Translations under genes and position numbers: made by a program
The notes under the pieces: generated by a model
What the model was told of the DNA's origin: nothing
Databases searched by the model: none
The model's input: only the letters and a program-made list of their open reading frames with translations
Shown here: one piece after another, positions 53,521 through 63,300 of the stretch
Position numbering within the stretch: the first letter of the stretch is position 1
Layout of the letters: the number at the start of each line of letters is the position of its first letter
Source of the DNA: an uncultured Paraprevotella sp.
Lineage (GTDB): Bacteria; Bacteroidota; Bacteroidia; Bacteroidales; Bacteroidaceae
Direction of reading: 5' to 3'
DNA: 64,000 nt
Assembly: GCA_944320765.1 (NCBI GenBank)
Contig: CALUIS010000001.1
Coordinates: forward strand, 62,001 to 126,000

Positions 53521-53591
53521 TTGGGATACCTGGGTTCGAACCAAGACTAAGACGACCAAAATGTCTTGTGCTACCATTACACCATATCCCA
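53521..53591 (-). tRNA. tRNA-Gln (TTG)
   Basis: 71-base cloverleaf on the minus strand. Acceptor TGGGATA/TATCCCA, D-arm GTG..AATGGTAG..CAC, anticodon loop TTTTGGT giving TTG (glutamine), and T-arm with TTCGAAC. CCA is not encoded. The anticodon stem has one A-C mismatch at its loop end. Confidence 0.92.
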
Positions 53592-53668
53592 ATCCTTATG
53601 GTGCTTTCTTCCGAAAGCGGTGCAAAGATAGCGAGTTTTCCGCTATCTGACAAGTTTTTCCCTGATTT

Positions 53669-54961
53669 TTATTTGGCGATGAGCAGGAAATAGTTCTTCT
53701 TGCCGCGCTGAACGAGCAGGTACTTGCCGTCGAGCAGGTCGTCGGCGGTCACCATGCGGTCGAAGGCGGTGAGCTTCTCCTTGTTGAGCGACACGCCGCC
53801 GCCTTGCACCATCTTGCGCATCTCGCCCTTGCTGGGGAAGCATTGCGTCATCTCGGCCATCAGGTCCACGGCCTTCACGCCGGCGGAGAGGGCATCGCGG
53901 CTGATTTCAAATTGCGGAACGCCGGCGAACACGTCGAGCAGCGTCTGTTCGTCCAGTTTGGAGAGGCTCTCCTTCGTGGCCTTTCCGAAGAGAATCTGGC
54001 TGGCTTCCACGGCCATGTCGTAGTCCTCGCGGCTGTGTACCATGACGGTGATTTCCTCGGCCAGGCGTTTCTGCAGCACGCGCTGACCCGGGTCCTCGTC
54101 GTGGCGGGCGATGAGGCTGTCGATTTCCTCCTTGTCCAGCGTGGTGAAGATGCGGATGTAACGCTTGGCATCCTCATCGGCCACGTTGAGCCAGAACTGG
54201 TAGAAGGTGTAGGGGCTGGTGTAGCGGCGGTCGAGCCATACGTTGCCTTTTTCCGTCTTGCCGAATTTCGTGCCGTCGGCCTTGGTCACGAGCGGGCAGG
54301 TCAGGGCGAACACCTCGCCGCCGTTGGTGCGGCGGATAAGCTCGGCGCCGGTGGTGATGTTGCCCCATTGGTCGCTGCCGCCCATCTGGAGCTTGCAGCC
54401 CTTGTGTTCGTATAAGTATAAGAAGTCGTATCCTTGGAGGAGCTGGTAGGTGAACTCGGTGAAGGAAAGCCCGTCGCGCGCCTCGCCGTTGAGTCGTTTC
54501 TGCACGCTGTCCTTGGCCATCATGTAGTTCACGGTGATGTGCTTGCCCACCTCGCGGGCGAAGTCGAGGAACTTGAAGTCCTTCATCCAGTCGTAGTTGT
54601 TCACCAGTTCGGCATGGTTGGGCGCGTCGCTGTCGAAGTCGAGGAACTTCTCCAGTTGCTTCTTGATGCAAGCCACGTTGTGGCGCAACGTCTCTTCGTC
54701 GAGGAGGTTGCGCTCCTGGCTCTTGCCCGAGGGGTCGCCAATCATGCCCGTGGCGCCTCCGATGAGGGCCAGCGGCTTGTGGCCGCAACGTTGGAAGTGC
54801 TTGAGCATCATCACGCCGCAAAGGTGGCCGATGTGCAGCGAGTCGGCCGTGGGGTCGATGCCCAGATAGGCGGTGACCTGTTCTTTCTCAAGTAATTCCT
54901 CCGTTCCCGGCATCATGTTGTGGACCATGCCTCTCCATTTCAATTCTTCTACAAAGTTCAT
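53669..54961 (-). CDS. tyrS: Tyrosyl-tRNA synthetase
   Basis: 430 residues, class Ic. HIGH motif at 43-46 (SLHIGHLCG), tyrosine pocket [13 protein letters not shown] around 193-205, KFGKT at 232-236 as the KMSKS equivalent, and a C-terminal S4 RNA-binding domain from about 365 ([26 protein letters not shown]). It has its own promoter at 55000-55030. Confidence 0.96.
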   Translation of the reverse strand: MNFVEELKWRGMVHNMMPGTEELLEKEQVTAYLGIDPTADSLHIGHLCGVMMLKHFQRCGHKPLALIGGATGMIGDPSGKSQERNLLDEETLRHNVACIKKQLEKFLDFDSDAPNHAELVNNYDWMKDFKFLDFAREVGKHITVNYMMAKDSVQKRLNGEARDGLSFTEFTYQLLQGYDFLYLYEHKGCKLQMGGSDQWGNITTGAELIRRTNGGEVFALTCPLVTKADGTKFGKTEKGNVWLDRRYTSPYTFYQFWLNVADEDAKRYIRIFTTLDKEEIDSLIARHDEDPGQRVLQKRLAEEITVMVHSREDYDMAVEASQILFGKATKESLSKLDEQTLLDVFAGVPQFEISRDALSAGVKAVDLMAEMTQCFPSKGEMRKMVQGGGVSLNKEKLTAFDRMVTADDLLDGKYLLVQRGKKNYFLLIAK

Positions 54962-54999
54962 CGTATGATTCTATTTTGTTTTAATGATGTTGAACCGTG

Positions 55000-55030
55000 C
55001 AAAAGTACGACCTTTCGGCGAGACTTGCAA
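55000..55030 (-). promoter_or_regulatory. Promoter of tyrS
   Basis: Minus-strand TTG (55030-55028), 20 bases, TACTTTTG (55007-55000), 39 bases before the ATG. Confidence 0.75.
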
Positions 55031-55039
55031 CTTATATCC

Positions 55040-55699
55040 TTATTTTTTAGAAGGCTGTGCGATGCGGGCGAGGTTGCCGAGGCATTGTGTACGCAACTTT
55101 TCCGGCGTGCATCCACATAGGTTGGCGGCTGTGCGGTAAAGCTCTTCCACGGGGCGAGGGTCTTCGTCCGTTTCCAAAAAAATCCTGTCCGGCGGGCAGA
55201 GAAGGAGGCTTTGCGGGTTGAAACGGAACCCGAAACTCAGATGGAAACCTTGGGCGAGCAGGCTCTCCGCCAGTTGGGGCTTGCCACGGAAGCCATGGAT
55301 GACGCAAGGGAGGTTGTGTGGAAATCCTTTTTTCAAGGCAATGAGTTCGTTCCAGGCTTTGACGCAATGGATGACAAGGGGCAGGTGGCGGGCGGAGGCC
55401 AGTTCCGCATGGCGGAGCAGGAGTTCCGCTTGCCGGCTGACGGGAGTGTCCGTGTTTTTGTCAATGCCGGCTTCCCCGATGGCGATGCAGCCGGGGCTGG
55501 CGGCCCATCGCTCCAGTTCTTCCCATGCCGTGCCGATGCCGTGAGGGATATGCCAAGGGTGGATGCCGATGGAGAATGGATGTCCGGCGGGTGTCGTCTC
55601 TTCCGGCTGTTCTTGCGGGAATACGTAGTTGCGGATGACGGTTTCCGCGGAAGAGGCCGCCGGACGATGGGCGTGGAAATTCAGGAACGGGCGCGACAT
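55040..55699 (-). CDS. TatD-family metal-dependent hydrolase (short form)
   Basis: 219 residues from the ATG at 55699; 55720 is an alternative start overlapping yidD. Amidohydrolase-like barrel with FLNFHAHRP, GIHPWHI, GEAGIDKN, LVIHCVKAW, VIHGFRG and FLETDEDPR. TatD proteins act as DNases or on D-aminoacyl substrates. This one is about 40 residues shorter than E. coli TatD, but the metal ligands are kept. It ends the metK-led run. Confidence 0.85.
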   Translation of the reverse strand: MSRPFLNFHAHRPAASSAETVIRNYVFPQEQPEETTPAGHPFSIGIHPWHIPHGIGTAWEELERWAASPGCIAIGEAGIDKNTDTPVSRQAELLLRHAELASARHLPLVIHCVKAWNELIALKKGFPHNLPCVIHGFRGKPQLAESLLAQGFHLSFGFRFNPQSLLLCPPDRIFLETDEDPRPVEELYRTAANLCGCTPEKLRTQCLGNLARIAQPSKK

Positions 55700-55703
55700 A
55701 GAT

Positions 55704-55946
55704 TCAGGGGACTGGGTCATAGCCGCTTCCTCCCCACGGGTGGCACCGCAGGATACGACGGACGGCCAGATAGAAGCCTTTGAACGGGCCATGTTTGCGG
55801 ATTGCCTCTATGGCATATTGTGAGCATGTCGGCGTGAAACGGCATGAGGGGGGAGTCATGGGGGAAATCACACGGCGGTAGAATACGATGGGAGCGATGA
55901 GCGCGGCGGACAACAAATGGCGGAAACGGTCATACAGCATGTTCAT
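55704..55946 (-). CDS. yidD: Membrane protein insertion efficiency factor
   Basis: 80 residues. Signature [16 protein letters not shown] and [12 protein letters not shown]. It associates with YidC insertion; encoded next to rnpA in most bacteria, and here overlaps it by 17 bases. Confidence 0.95.
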   Translation of the reverse strand: MNMLYDRFRHLLSAALIAPIVFYRRVISPMTPPSCRFTPTCSQYAIEAIRKHGPFKGFYLAVRRILRCHPWGGSGYDPVP

Positions 55947-56367
55947 CGGGAACAGGAGATTGCGGGATGGACGAAAGGGTCTCGGAGATGCGTACCAGTA
56001 AGCGCCTGACGCATTGTTCCACTTCGTTTGAAGGATACAGGCGGTCGGAAAGCCATAGGAAAGCCAGGGCCAGCTTCCGGCCTTGCGTTTCCAGCGGGAC
56101 AGTCAGGATGTGTTTGTTCTTGCGGTAGGCTTCGCGTATCTGGCGTTTCACCCTGTTACGTTTGACCGCTTTCTTGAAGCGTCTTTTAGAGACAGATACC
56201 AGGATGGATGCAGGGGTGGCCATGTCTTTTTCTTGTACAGGCATGAAGACCACGCGCAAGGGAAAGGCAGACATGGATTTGTTTCCTCCGGCAAACAAGG
56301 CTTCGATGAGGCGCTTGCTGCACAAGCGTTCCGATTTGCGGAATGAAAGGTCTGTTTTCTGTTCCAT
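55930..56367 (-). CDS. rnpA: Ribonuclease P protein component
   Basis: 145 residues. Protein subunit that helps RNase P RNA trim tRNA 5' ends. The RNR motif is in [19 protein letters not shown]; the N-terminal [17 protein letters not shown] is typical. Overlaps yidD. A hairpin separates it from hemD. Confidence 0.94.
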   Translation of the reverse strand: MEQKTDLSFRKSERLCSKRLIEALFAGGNKSMSAFPLRVVFMPVQEKDMATPASILVSVSKRRFKKAVKRNRVKRQIREAYRKNKHILTVPLETQGRKLALAFLWLSDRLYPSNEVEQCVRRLLVRISETLSSIPQSPVPDEHAV

Positions 56368-56397
56368 GGCATGTATGGGTTAACTTATATATAATAT

Positions 56398-56428
56398 AAG
56401 AAAGGGTGCTGTCCACGCACCCTTTCTT
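56398..56428 (-). terminator. Hairpin between hemD and rnpA
   Basis: Perfect 12-bp stem AAGAAAGGGTGC/GCACCCTTTCTT, followed on the minus strand by an A/T-rich stretch rather than a clean T-run. May attenuate rather than end the transcript. Confidence 0.65.
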
Positions 56429-56437
56429 TGACAGAAC

Positions 56438-57181
56438 TCAGTTGTTTTGTCTCTTCACGAAATCGTCCAATGCTGCTGTGATGGACGGATATTGTGGCGA
56501 AGGTGCTTCCAGGTCCAGACGCAGCCCGGCATCTTTGGCGGCCTGTGCCGTGGCGGGGCCGAAAGTTCCGATGGCAATGTCTTTTTGGTTGAATTCCGGG
56601 AAGTTCTTCAGCAGGGCATGGATGCCGGAGGGGCTGAAGAAAATCAGCATGTCGTAATCAAACGGCTCGTCTTCCTTGAAATCGTTGCTTACCGTGCGGT
56701 ACATGACGACTTCTTTGTGGATGAGTTTCTTGGAATCCAGCAGATGGGTGATCTCGTCATTGTGAACGTCTGAGAGCGGAACCAGATATTTCTCGTTCTT
56801 ATGTTTCACCATGGCTGGCAGCAGGTCGTCTATCTTTCCCGTGGTGCCGAAGAAGACCTTGCGCTTGCGGTATTGCACGTATTTTTGGATATAAAGTGCG
56901 ATGGTCTCCGTGATGCAGAAATATTTCATGTCTTCCGGGATTGTCACGCGCAGTTCCTTGCACAAGGAGAAGAAATGGTCAATCGCGTTACGCGAAGTGA
57001 ATACCACGGCCGTGTAATCCAGAACGGAGACTTTTTGTTGGCGGAAATCTTTGGCAGACAGGCTTTCCACCTTGATAAAGGGTCTGAAAACTACTTCCAC
57101 CCCATACTTGGAGGCGATCTCGAAATAGGGAGATTTCTCGGAGGTCGGCTGGGGCTGTGAAACCAGTATCTTCTTGATCAT
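56438..57181 (-). CDS. hemD: Uroporphyrinogen-III synthase
   Basis: 247 residues, two-lobed HemD fold. Cyclises hydroxymethylbilane in haem and corrinoid synthesis. Recognised by DYTAVVFTSRNAIDHFF, LVPLSDVHND, FFSPSGIHALLKNF and IGTFGPATAQAAKDAG. It lies 15 bases after the DUF4271 gene, an arrangement common in Bacteroidota. Confidence 0.88.
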   Translation of the reverse strand: MIKKILVSQPQPTSEKSPYFEIASKYGVEVVFRPFIKVESLSAKDFRQQKVSVLDYTAVVFTSRNAIDHFFSLCKELRVTIPEDMKYFCITETIALYIQKYVQYRKRKVFFGTTGKIDDLLPAMVKHKNEKYLVPLSDVHNDEITHLLDSKKLIHKEVVMYRTVSNDFKEDEPFDYDMLIFFSPSGIHALLKNFPEFNQKDIAIGTFGPATAQAAKDAGLRLDLEAPSPQYPSITAALDDFVKRQNN

Positions 57182-57196
57182 ACGTGTCCAAATATT

Positions 57197-58198
57197 TTAT
57201 AATAGTATGTCGTTTGTGTATATAAGTGCTTGCCATAAGCCGCAAAGGGGCAGCATTTCAAGGCCACAAAAGTACACAATTAAATGCAAAAGACCATGAA
57301 ATTTCGGAAAAAAGAGGCAATAAGATTTGTAAAATATCAAAAGTCGTATGAAAACGAGCAGAATGCATGAATAGAGCATCATTTTATGCAGGGGAAAATG
57401 GGAAAACACGGCGGTGAGTGCCAGCGGAAAGAAAAGTATTCCTTCGGCGGAGATCAGGAAAGAATAGGAACTGTTCCATTCTGTCCGCTGTATTTTGTTA
57501 AAAAAAACCCAGTTCGTGAACTGATAGAAAAGCTGTTTTATCCCGAGATACCCCCAACATATCAGGGTGTAGGCGCCTAACAGGATGTGGGAAGAAACTT
57601 GTGACATGAACAAATCGCGGGTGGCTTGCGTGTAGGCGAAGAACAACAAGCCTGCCAACAATCCGTTTTGCAGGTAAAGGAATACGGAATGGCGTATTTC
57701 CTGTCCCGTATCGGGAGACAAGTTCGATTCTTGTTTTGTGCGGTTGAGAAACAAGTCTTTGAGATGTTGTCTGATATGCTTCTTGCTTTTTCCCAAAATG
57801 ACGGCGGTGACGAGGAAGCAGCACAGCAGGATTCCTGTGACGCCGTTGTCCTGACGTAGCTGGTAAGGGAGGGGGGCGGAGAATATTCCTGCCGGTCGGA
57901 ACGGAATCTCCGGATGCCCATAAGGAGACGAGGCTGCGAAATTCTGGTCGTAGGAAATGTCCAAAGCCTTCAGGGAAAGTTCGCCCGAGGGGACATGCCA
58001 CCCCGGGAGGTTCAGTGTGTCAGGCCGCGTGGAGCGTATTCGTTCACGTTCCGGAAGCTGGGCTTGTATGGCAGAGTCTTGTTGGGCGGGTGTGGCATCG
58101 GCCGGCAGGCTTTCGATAATGGCTTTCGGATTGAATGCCTGCCTTGACGGATGCGGGATGGCTGTGGTTGCCGGTGCGGCCTGCAGGGAATCTCTCAT
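57197..58198 (-). CDS. DUF4271 membrane protein
   Basis: 333 residues. A soluble, Pro-rich N-terminal third is followed by about seven hydrophobic segments from residue 115 on (GILLCCFLVTAVILG, GLLAGLLFFAY, HILLGAYTLICWGYL, LIVYFCGLEMLPLCGLW). The family is of unknown function and typically sits next to hemD. It starts 2 bases after the LOG gene. Confidence 0.85.
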   Translation of the reverse strand: MRDSLQAAPATTAIPHPSRQAFNPKAIIESLPADATPAQQDSAIQAQLPERERIRSTRPDTLNLPGWHVPSGELSLKALDISYDQNFAASSPYGHPEIPFRPAGIFSAPLPYQLRQDNGVTGILLCCFLVTAVILGKSKKHIRQHLKDLFLNRTKQESNLSPDTGQEIRHSVFLYLQNGLLAGLLFFAYTQATRDLFMSQVSSHILLGAYTLICWGYLGIKQLFYQFTNWVFFNKIQRTEWNSSYSFLISAEGILFFPLALTAVFSHFPLHKMMLYSCILLVFIRLLIFYKSYCLFFPKFHGLLHLIVYFCGLEMLPLCGLWQALIYTNDILL

Positions 58199-58200
58199 GT

Positions 58201-58788
58201 TCAGATGGCGGCAAATTTACGGACGTTCCGGTCCCATACAGGAGTGGAAAACAGCAGGCTTACGGCTTCTGAGGGCGTGGAGGCCACCCGCCAGATGTCG
58301 AGATGCGCCTGGCGCATGAATTGTTCGTCGGCTGCCTGTCGTAGCATGTCCAGTAACGGATTGTAGAATCCCCGGGTGTTGAGAATCACGACGGGGTTCA
58401 GGTATAGGCCGAGCTGTTTCCACGTGATGATTTCGAGCAGCTCTTCCATGGTGCCGCATCCGCCCGGAAGGGCAATGACACCGTCCGAAAGACGGGCCAT
58501 TGTCTCCTTGCGGATGTGCATGTCAGGTGTTTCAATCAGTTCCGTAAGTCCGGTGTGCTGCCAGCCTTGTTCCACCATGAAGTGCGGGATGACCCCGGTC
58601 ACCTTGCCGCCGGCTTCCAGGCAGGCGTCGGCGCATGCCCTCATCAGTCCGAGGTTGCCCGCCCCGTTCACCAGCCGGATGCCGCGGAGGGCCAGAAGGT
58701 GTCCCAGCTCTTTGGCCGCTTGGAAGTAGCACTCGTCCACTTTGGTGCTGGAGGCGGAGTATACGCAAACTGAATGGATGGTGTTCAT
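58201..58788 (-). CDS. LOG-family nucleoside 5'-monophosphate phosphoribohydrolase
   Basis: 195 residues from the ATG at 58788. Rossmann-like LOG protein with VNGAGNLGLMRACADA and the catalytic PGGCGTMEELLE. These enzymes split the base from nucleoside monophosphates, including cytokinin-type ones. It begins right after the metK stop and ends 2 bases before DUF4271, so it is co-transcribed with both. Confidence 0.9.
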   Translation of the reverse strand: MNTIHSVCVYSASSTKVDECYFQAAKELGHLLALRGIRLVNGAGNLGLMRACADACLEAGGKVTGVIPHFMVEQGWQHTGLTELIETPDMHIRKETMARLSDGVIALPGGCGTMEELLEIITWKQLGLYLNPVVILNTRGFYNPLLDMLRQAADEQFMRQAHLDIWRVASTPSEAVSLLFSTPVWDRNVRKFAAI

Positions 58789-58789
58789 C

Positions 58790-60073
58790 TTATAGTCCGA
58801 ATGCTTTCTGGATGGTTTCCACATAGTCCAGCTTTTCCCAAGTGAACAGTTCCACTTCCATGGTCTTGGCGGGCATGTACCGGCTGTGGAAGGTCTTGGT
58901 CACGGTTTGCGGCTGGCGTCCCATGTGGCCATAAGCGGCGGTTTCTTCATAGATGGGCTTGCGGAGTTTCAGCCGGTCTTCGATGGCTTTCGGGCGCAGG
59001 TCGAACAGTTCCTCGATTTTCTTGGCAATCTCGCCGTCGCTCATCTGCACATGGCTGCGTCCGTAAGTGTCGACGTAGATGTTCACGGGTTTGGCCACGC
59101 CGATGGCGTAGCTGATTTGCACCAGCATCTCGTCGGCCACGCCGGCCGCCACCATGTTCTTGGCGATATGGCGTGCGGCGTATGCTGCCGAGCGGTCCAC
59201 CTTGGAAGGGTCTTTGCCGGAGAAGGCGCCGCCGCCGTGCGCGCCCTTGCCGCCGTAAGTGTCCACGATGATCTTGCGTCCTGTCAGGCCGGTGTCGCCA
59301 TGGGGTCCCCCGATGACGAACTTGCCAGTCGGATTGACGTGGTACGTGATGTGTTCGTCGAACAGTCGGAGGATGTCGGGGTTATGGATTTCGGCAATCA
59401 CGCGTGGCATGAGGATGGTGATGACATCCTGGCGGATTTGGGCGAGCATCTGCTTGTCGGCTTTGGCCTGGTCGCCGTCGATGGGCTGGATGAAGTCGTC
59501 ATGCTGGGTGGAGACCACAATGGTGTCCACGCGTGCCGGTTTGCCGTTGTCGTCGTATTCGATGGTCACCTGGCTTTTGGCGTCAGGGCGCAGGTAAGTC
59601 ATTTCTTTGCCTTCGCGCCTGATTTCGGCCAGGACGCGCAGGATCTTGTGGCTCAGGTCGAGGGACAGGGGCATATAGTTTTCCGTTTCGTTGGTGGCGT
59701 AGCCGAACATCATGCCTTGGTCGCCTGCGCCTTGGTCCATCGGGTCCTGGCGTTCCACGCCCCGGTTGATGTCGGGGCTTTGTTCATGGATGGCGGAGAG
59801 TACGCCGCAGCTTTCCGCCTCGAACTTGTATTCGGCTTTGGTGTAGCCGATGCGGCGGATGGTGCGCCGTGCGATTTCCTGCAAGTCGACGTATGCTTCC
59901 GATTTGACTTCCCCGGCGATGATGACTTGTCCGGTCGTCACCAATGTTTCGCAAGCGACTTTCGAGTTCGGGTCGAAAGCCAACAGTTCGTCCAATACGG
60001 CGTCCGAAATCTGGTCCGCCACTTTGTCAGGGTGTCCTTCGGACACGGATTCTGAAGTAAACAAGTAACCCAT
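58790..60073 (-). CDS. metK: S-adenosylmethionine synthetase
   Basis: 427 residues. Makes SAM from methionine and ATP. Motifs: [15 protein letters not shown] near the start, [15 protein letters not shown] at about 118, and [18 protein letters not shown]. Length is usual for Bacteroidales. First gene of a minus-strand run that continues through LOG, DUF4271, hemD, rnpA, yidD and tatD. A riboswitch-like leader precedes it. Confidence 0.97.
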   Translation of the reverse strand: MGYLFTSESVSEGHPDKVADQISDAVLDELLAFDPNSKVACETLVTTGQVIIAGEVKSEAYVDLQEIARRTIRRIGYTKAEYKFEAESCGVLSAIHEQSPDINRGVERQDPMDQGAGDQGMMFGYATNETENYMPLSLDLSHKILRVLAEIRREGKEMTYLRPDAKSQVTIEYDDNGKPARVDTIVVSTQHDDFIQPIDGDQAKADKQMLAQIRQDVITILMPRVIAEIHNPDILRLFDEHITYHVNPTGKFVIGGPHGDTGLTGRKIIVDTYGGKGAHGGGAFSGKDPSKVDRSAAYAARHIAKNMVAAGVADEMLVQISYAIGVAKPVNIYVDTYGRSHVQMSDGEIAKKIEELFDLRPKAIEDRLKLRKPIYEETAAYGHMGRQPQTVTKTFHSRYMPAKTMEVELFTWEKLDYVETIQKAFGL

Positions 60074-60117
60074 TTTTAAATGTTATTTTAAGATTGATAA
60101 TTAAGAATGGGGTTTCA

Positions 60118-60200
60118 TTGGGGAGGTATGCGTACAGCCTTAAAAGCTGATTTTAGCATTTTTTACCGTGGTTGCAAGCCGCCCAAATCTATCCACATTT
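60118..60200 (-). promoter_or_regulatory. SAM-II-like riboswitch in the metK leader
   Basis: Read on the minus strand: GTGG (60196-60193), GATTT, GGGCGG, CTTGCAA, CCAC (60171-60168), an A-rich stretch, then GCTAAA (60157-60152). GTGG/CCAC would form P1. The order GATTT..TTGCA..P1..GCTAAA is the conserved skeleton of SAM-II (SAM_alpha) aptamers. The pseudoknot partner for GGGCGG could be CCTCCCC (60126-60120), separated from GCTAAA by a small CAGC/GCTG hairpin. It starts about 10 bases after the predicted transcript start and sits on a SAM-synthesis gene. Confidence 0.6.
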
Positions 60201-60213
60201 GTATTTACGGGTG

Positions 60214-60221
60214 CAAAGGTA
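60214..60221 (-). promoter_or_regulatory. -7 box of metK
   Basis: TACCTTTG on the minus strand, giving a leader of about 134 bases. Confidence 0.55.
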
Positions 60222-60297
60222 AGGAGAAAAAAGGAAAAAGTGTAATCTCCACCCTGTTTTATTTCTCTTTTTATTAGGTTTAACGCTTGGAATTGAT

Positions 60298-60305
60298 TAC
60301 TTTTG
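60298..60305 (+). promoter_or_regulatory. -7 box of the arabinosidase gene
   Basis: TACTTTTG, 43 bases before the ATG; TTA instead of TTG at the -33 position. Confidence 0.45.
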
Positions 60306-60347
60306 GCCCGTTAACAAGTTTAATACCTTTATCTCAATATCAAAAGT

Positions 60348-63300
60348 ATGAAAAAGAACTTATCAGTATTCAAGCGGCTGTCTTTGGCTGGGCTTTTCGT
60401 GGCTGGGGCGGCTATGCCCGTTTTGGCGCAGGTGACGCTGGACGTGGACGCCGGCCTTCGCGGCCCGGCCATAGGGGAACGCCACTACGGCCTCTTCTTC
60501 GAGGAAATCAACCATGCCGGAGATGGCGGGCTTTATGCCGAGCTGATTCACAACCGGTCGTTCGAGGATAATGCCGGCAACCCCGACAAGTGGTGGGCCA
60601 CGGACGGGGCGGCCATGAGCCTGGCCACGGAGGGCTTGCTCAACGACGCGCAGGGACATGCCCTGCGGCTGGACATCGCCGCGGCAGGGGGCGGAGTGCG
60701 CAACGAAGGCTTTTGGGGCATCGACGTGGTGCAGGGCCGCAAGTACAAGCTGTCGTTCTGGCTGAAAGGTGCGCCGGCCTACGAGGGGACGTTGACGGCT
60801 TCGTTGCAGAGCGAAGACGGGACCCATCTGGGCAGCGTGGAAATTCCCGTGCAGGCGGACGGTACGTGGCGCAAGCTGGAGGCCGAGATTACCGCCACGG
60901 GTGATGACCCGAAAGGGTGGTTCGCCCTGACGGGAGACACGCCGGGGACACTGGAACTGGACGTGGTGAGCCTCTTCCCGCCCACGTTCAAGGACCGTCC
61001 GAATGGGTGTCGGCCGGACCTGGCCCAGATGCTGGCCGACATGAAGCCCGGCTTCGTGCGTTTTCCCGGCGGATGCTACGTGGAGGGCGTGTGGGGCAAT
61101 AACAGCACCAACCGCTTCGAATGGAAGAAGACCATAGGCCCCATCGAGGAGCGACCGGGACACATGAACCAGAACTGGGGCTACCGCGTGTCGGACGGCA
61201 TGGGCTTCCACGAGATGCTTCAGCTGACGGAGGATCTGGGGGCCGAGCCGCTCTTCGTGGTGAACATGGGCATGGGGCATGGATGGGCCGAGGATTATCT
61301 GGACATCGACGACTATATCCAGGAGGCGTTGGATGCCATTGAGTATTGCAACGGCGATGCGGAAACTTCGGAATGGGGCCGGCTCCGGGCCGAGAACGGG
61401 CATCCCGAACCCTTCAACCTGAGGCTCATCGAGATTGGCAACGAGAACTACAACTTTTCATCGGAGAACAACAGCGACCAGAGTGACCACTACGCCGAGC
61501 GTTACCGCCAGTTCTACGAGGCCATCCGCAAGGCATGGCCCGAGGTGACGATTATCGGCAATGTAGAGGCATGGGGGACGGACGACCCTATGTGGCGCAA
61601 CCCTTATCCCGTGGACGTGGTGGACGAGCATTATTACCGTGACCCGACATGGTTCGTGGGGAAATACAACAAATACGATTCCTACAACCGTGCGGCGCAT
61701 AAGATTTATGTGGGCGAGTACGCCGTGACGCAGAACTACGGCAACACGGGGCATTTGATGGCCGCTCTGGGCGAGGCCGTGTTCATGCTGGGCATGGAGA
61801 ACAATTCGGACGTGTGTGTGATGAACAGCTATGCGCCCATCTTCGCCAACGTGAACAACTACAACTGGCGTCCGGACATGATACAGTTCGACAGCCGCAC
61901 GGCCTATGGCACGCCTTCCTACTACGTGCAGCAGCTCTTTCCGAACAACGTGGGCCGGGTCAATGTGAAGTGGACAGAGGCAGGCAATGACCTCATGTCC
62001 GGCGGACACGTGGGGCTGAGTACGTGGAGCACCACGGCCTCGTTCGACAACGTGCGCCTCACGGCGGCCGACGGGACGGAGCTTTTCAGCGATGACTTCT
62101 CCTCCTCCCGCACGGAATGGCAGGCCCCGGAGAACGGTCGTTGGCACGTCTCCGGCGGGCAGCTGACCCAGATGGACGGTGCGATGCAGGGGGCTGTCTA
62201 CGTATGCACAGTGGATGCGGGCGAGAGCTATGTTTATGAGGTGGAGGCCACGAAGCAGAGCGGGGCCGAGGGATTCCTCATCGCCTTCAATTACAAGGAC
62301 AGCAATAACTATTGCTGGTGGAACCTGGGCGGATGGAGCAACACGCAGCACGCCGTGGAGGTATGCAAGGACGGGACAAAGACCACCGTGGCTTCTGCCA
62401 AAGGCTCATTGGAGACGGGGCATACGTACCGTATCCGGATTGAGGTGGAAGGCACGCACGTGCGTTGCTGGCTGGACGACAAGTTGGTGCATGATTTCAC
62501 GCTGCCTGTGGATCGTAAGATTTACGTCTCGTCAAATATCGATGACGAGGCGGGCGTGCTTTACCTGAAGATGGTGAACCCGAACAGTGAGGCACAGGAA
62601 GTGACCGTCAACCTGGCACATGCCACGGCCACCGGCGGCAGCAAGATTGTGATGACGGGCGGGGCTACGGACGAGAACACGTTGGAGAACCCGCGGAACG
62701 TGGTGCCTGTGGAATCCGCTTTGGACGTTTCCGGCACGCAGTTCACCTACGACGCACCGGCTTATTCGGTGAACATCCTTCGCATCGATGTGGAGGATGT
62801 GGAAATACAGTCCGAAGAGACCGCCACGTTGCCCGCCCCGAGCGTGCAATATACTTTCGAGGACGGGCAGGCGGCGGATGACGGCGGCACGTACGAAGGC
62901 TCGCTGCAGGGCATGGCCTCCATCGTGGAGATGCAGGACGGCGGGCACGCGCTCTACACCGGCCCGGCGAACCAGGGAGGTTATATGGATTTGGGCAAGG
63001 AACTGCCGCTTGCCGTGCAGGACATCCTCATGGGGGATTATGCCATCTCTGTGGACCTGGCCTTGCCGGATGTGGGTCGCCTGAAGGAATACTGCTGGCT
63101 TTATGCGTTGGCCGACGGTACGGACCAATATGTCGGGCTGGTCAACTCGCCGAACAATACGGATTGGTATTACACAGTGAAGGACGGGGAGGGCAGCACG
63201 GACGCCCACTCCGGCGGACTGGCATACGGACGCTGGCACAACTTGACGTACGTGCAGGAGGGGGCCGTCGGCCGTTTCTACGTGGATGGCCGGAAGACGG

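Noticed and set aside
53521..53591. tRNA-Gln as an integration site for the 47.9-51.9 kb island
   Set aside because: No duplicated tRNA 3' end was seen at the far side, no integrase is present, and the ATPase gene lies between.
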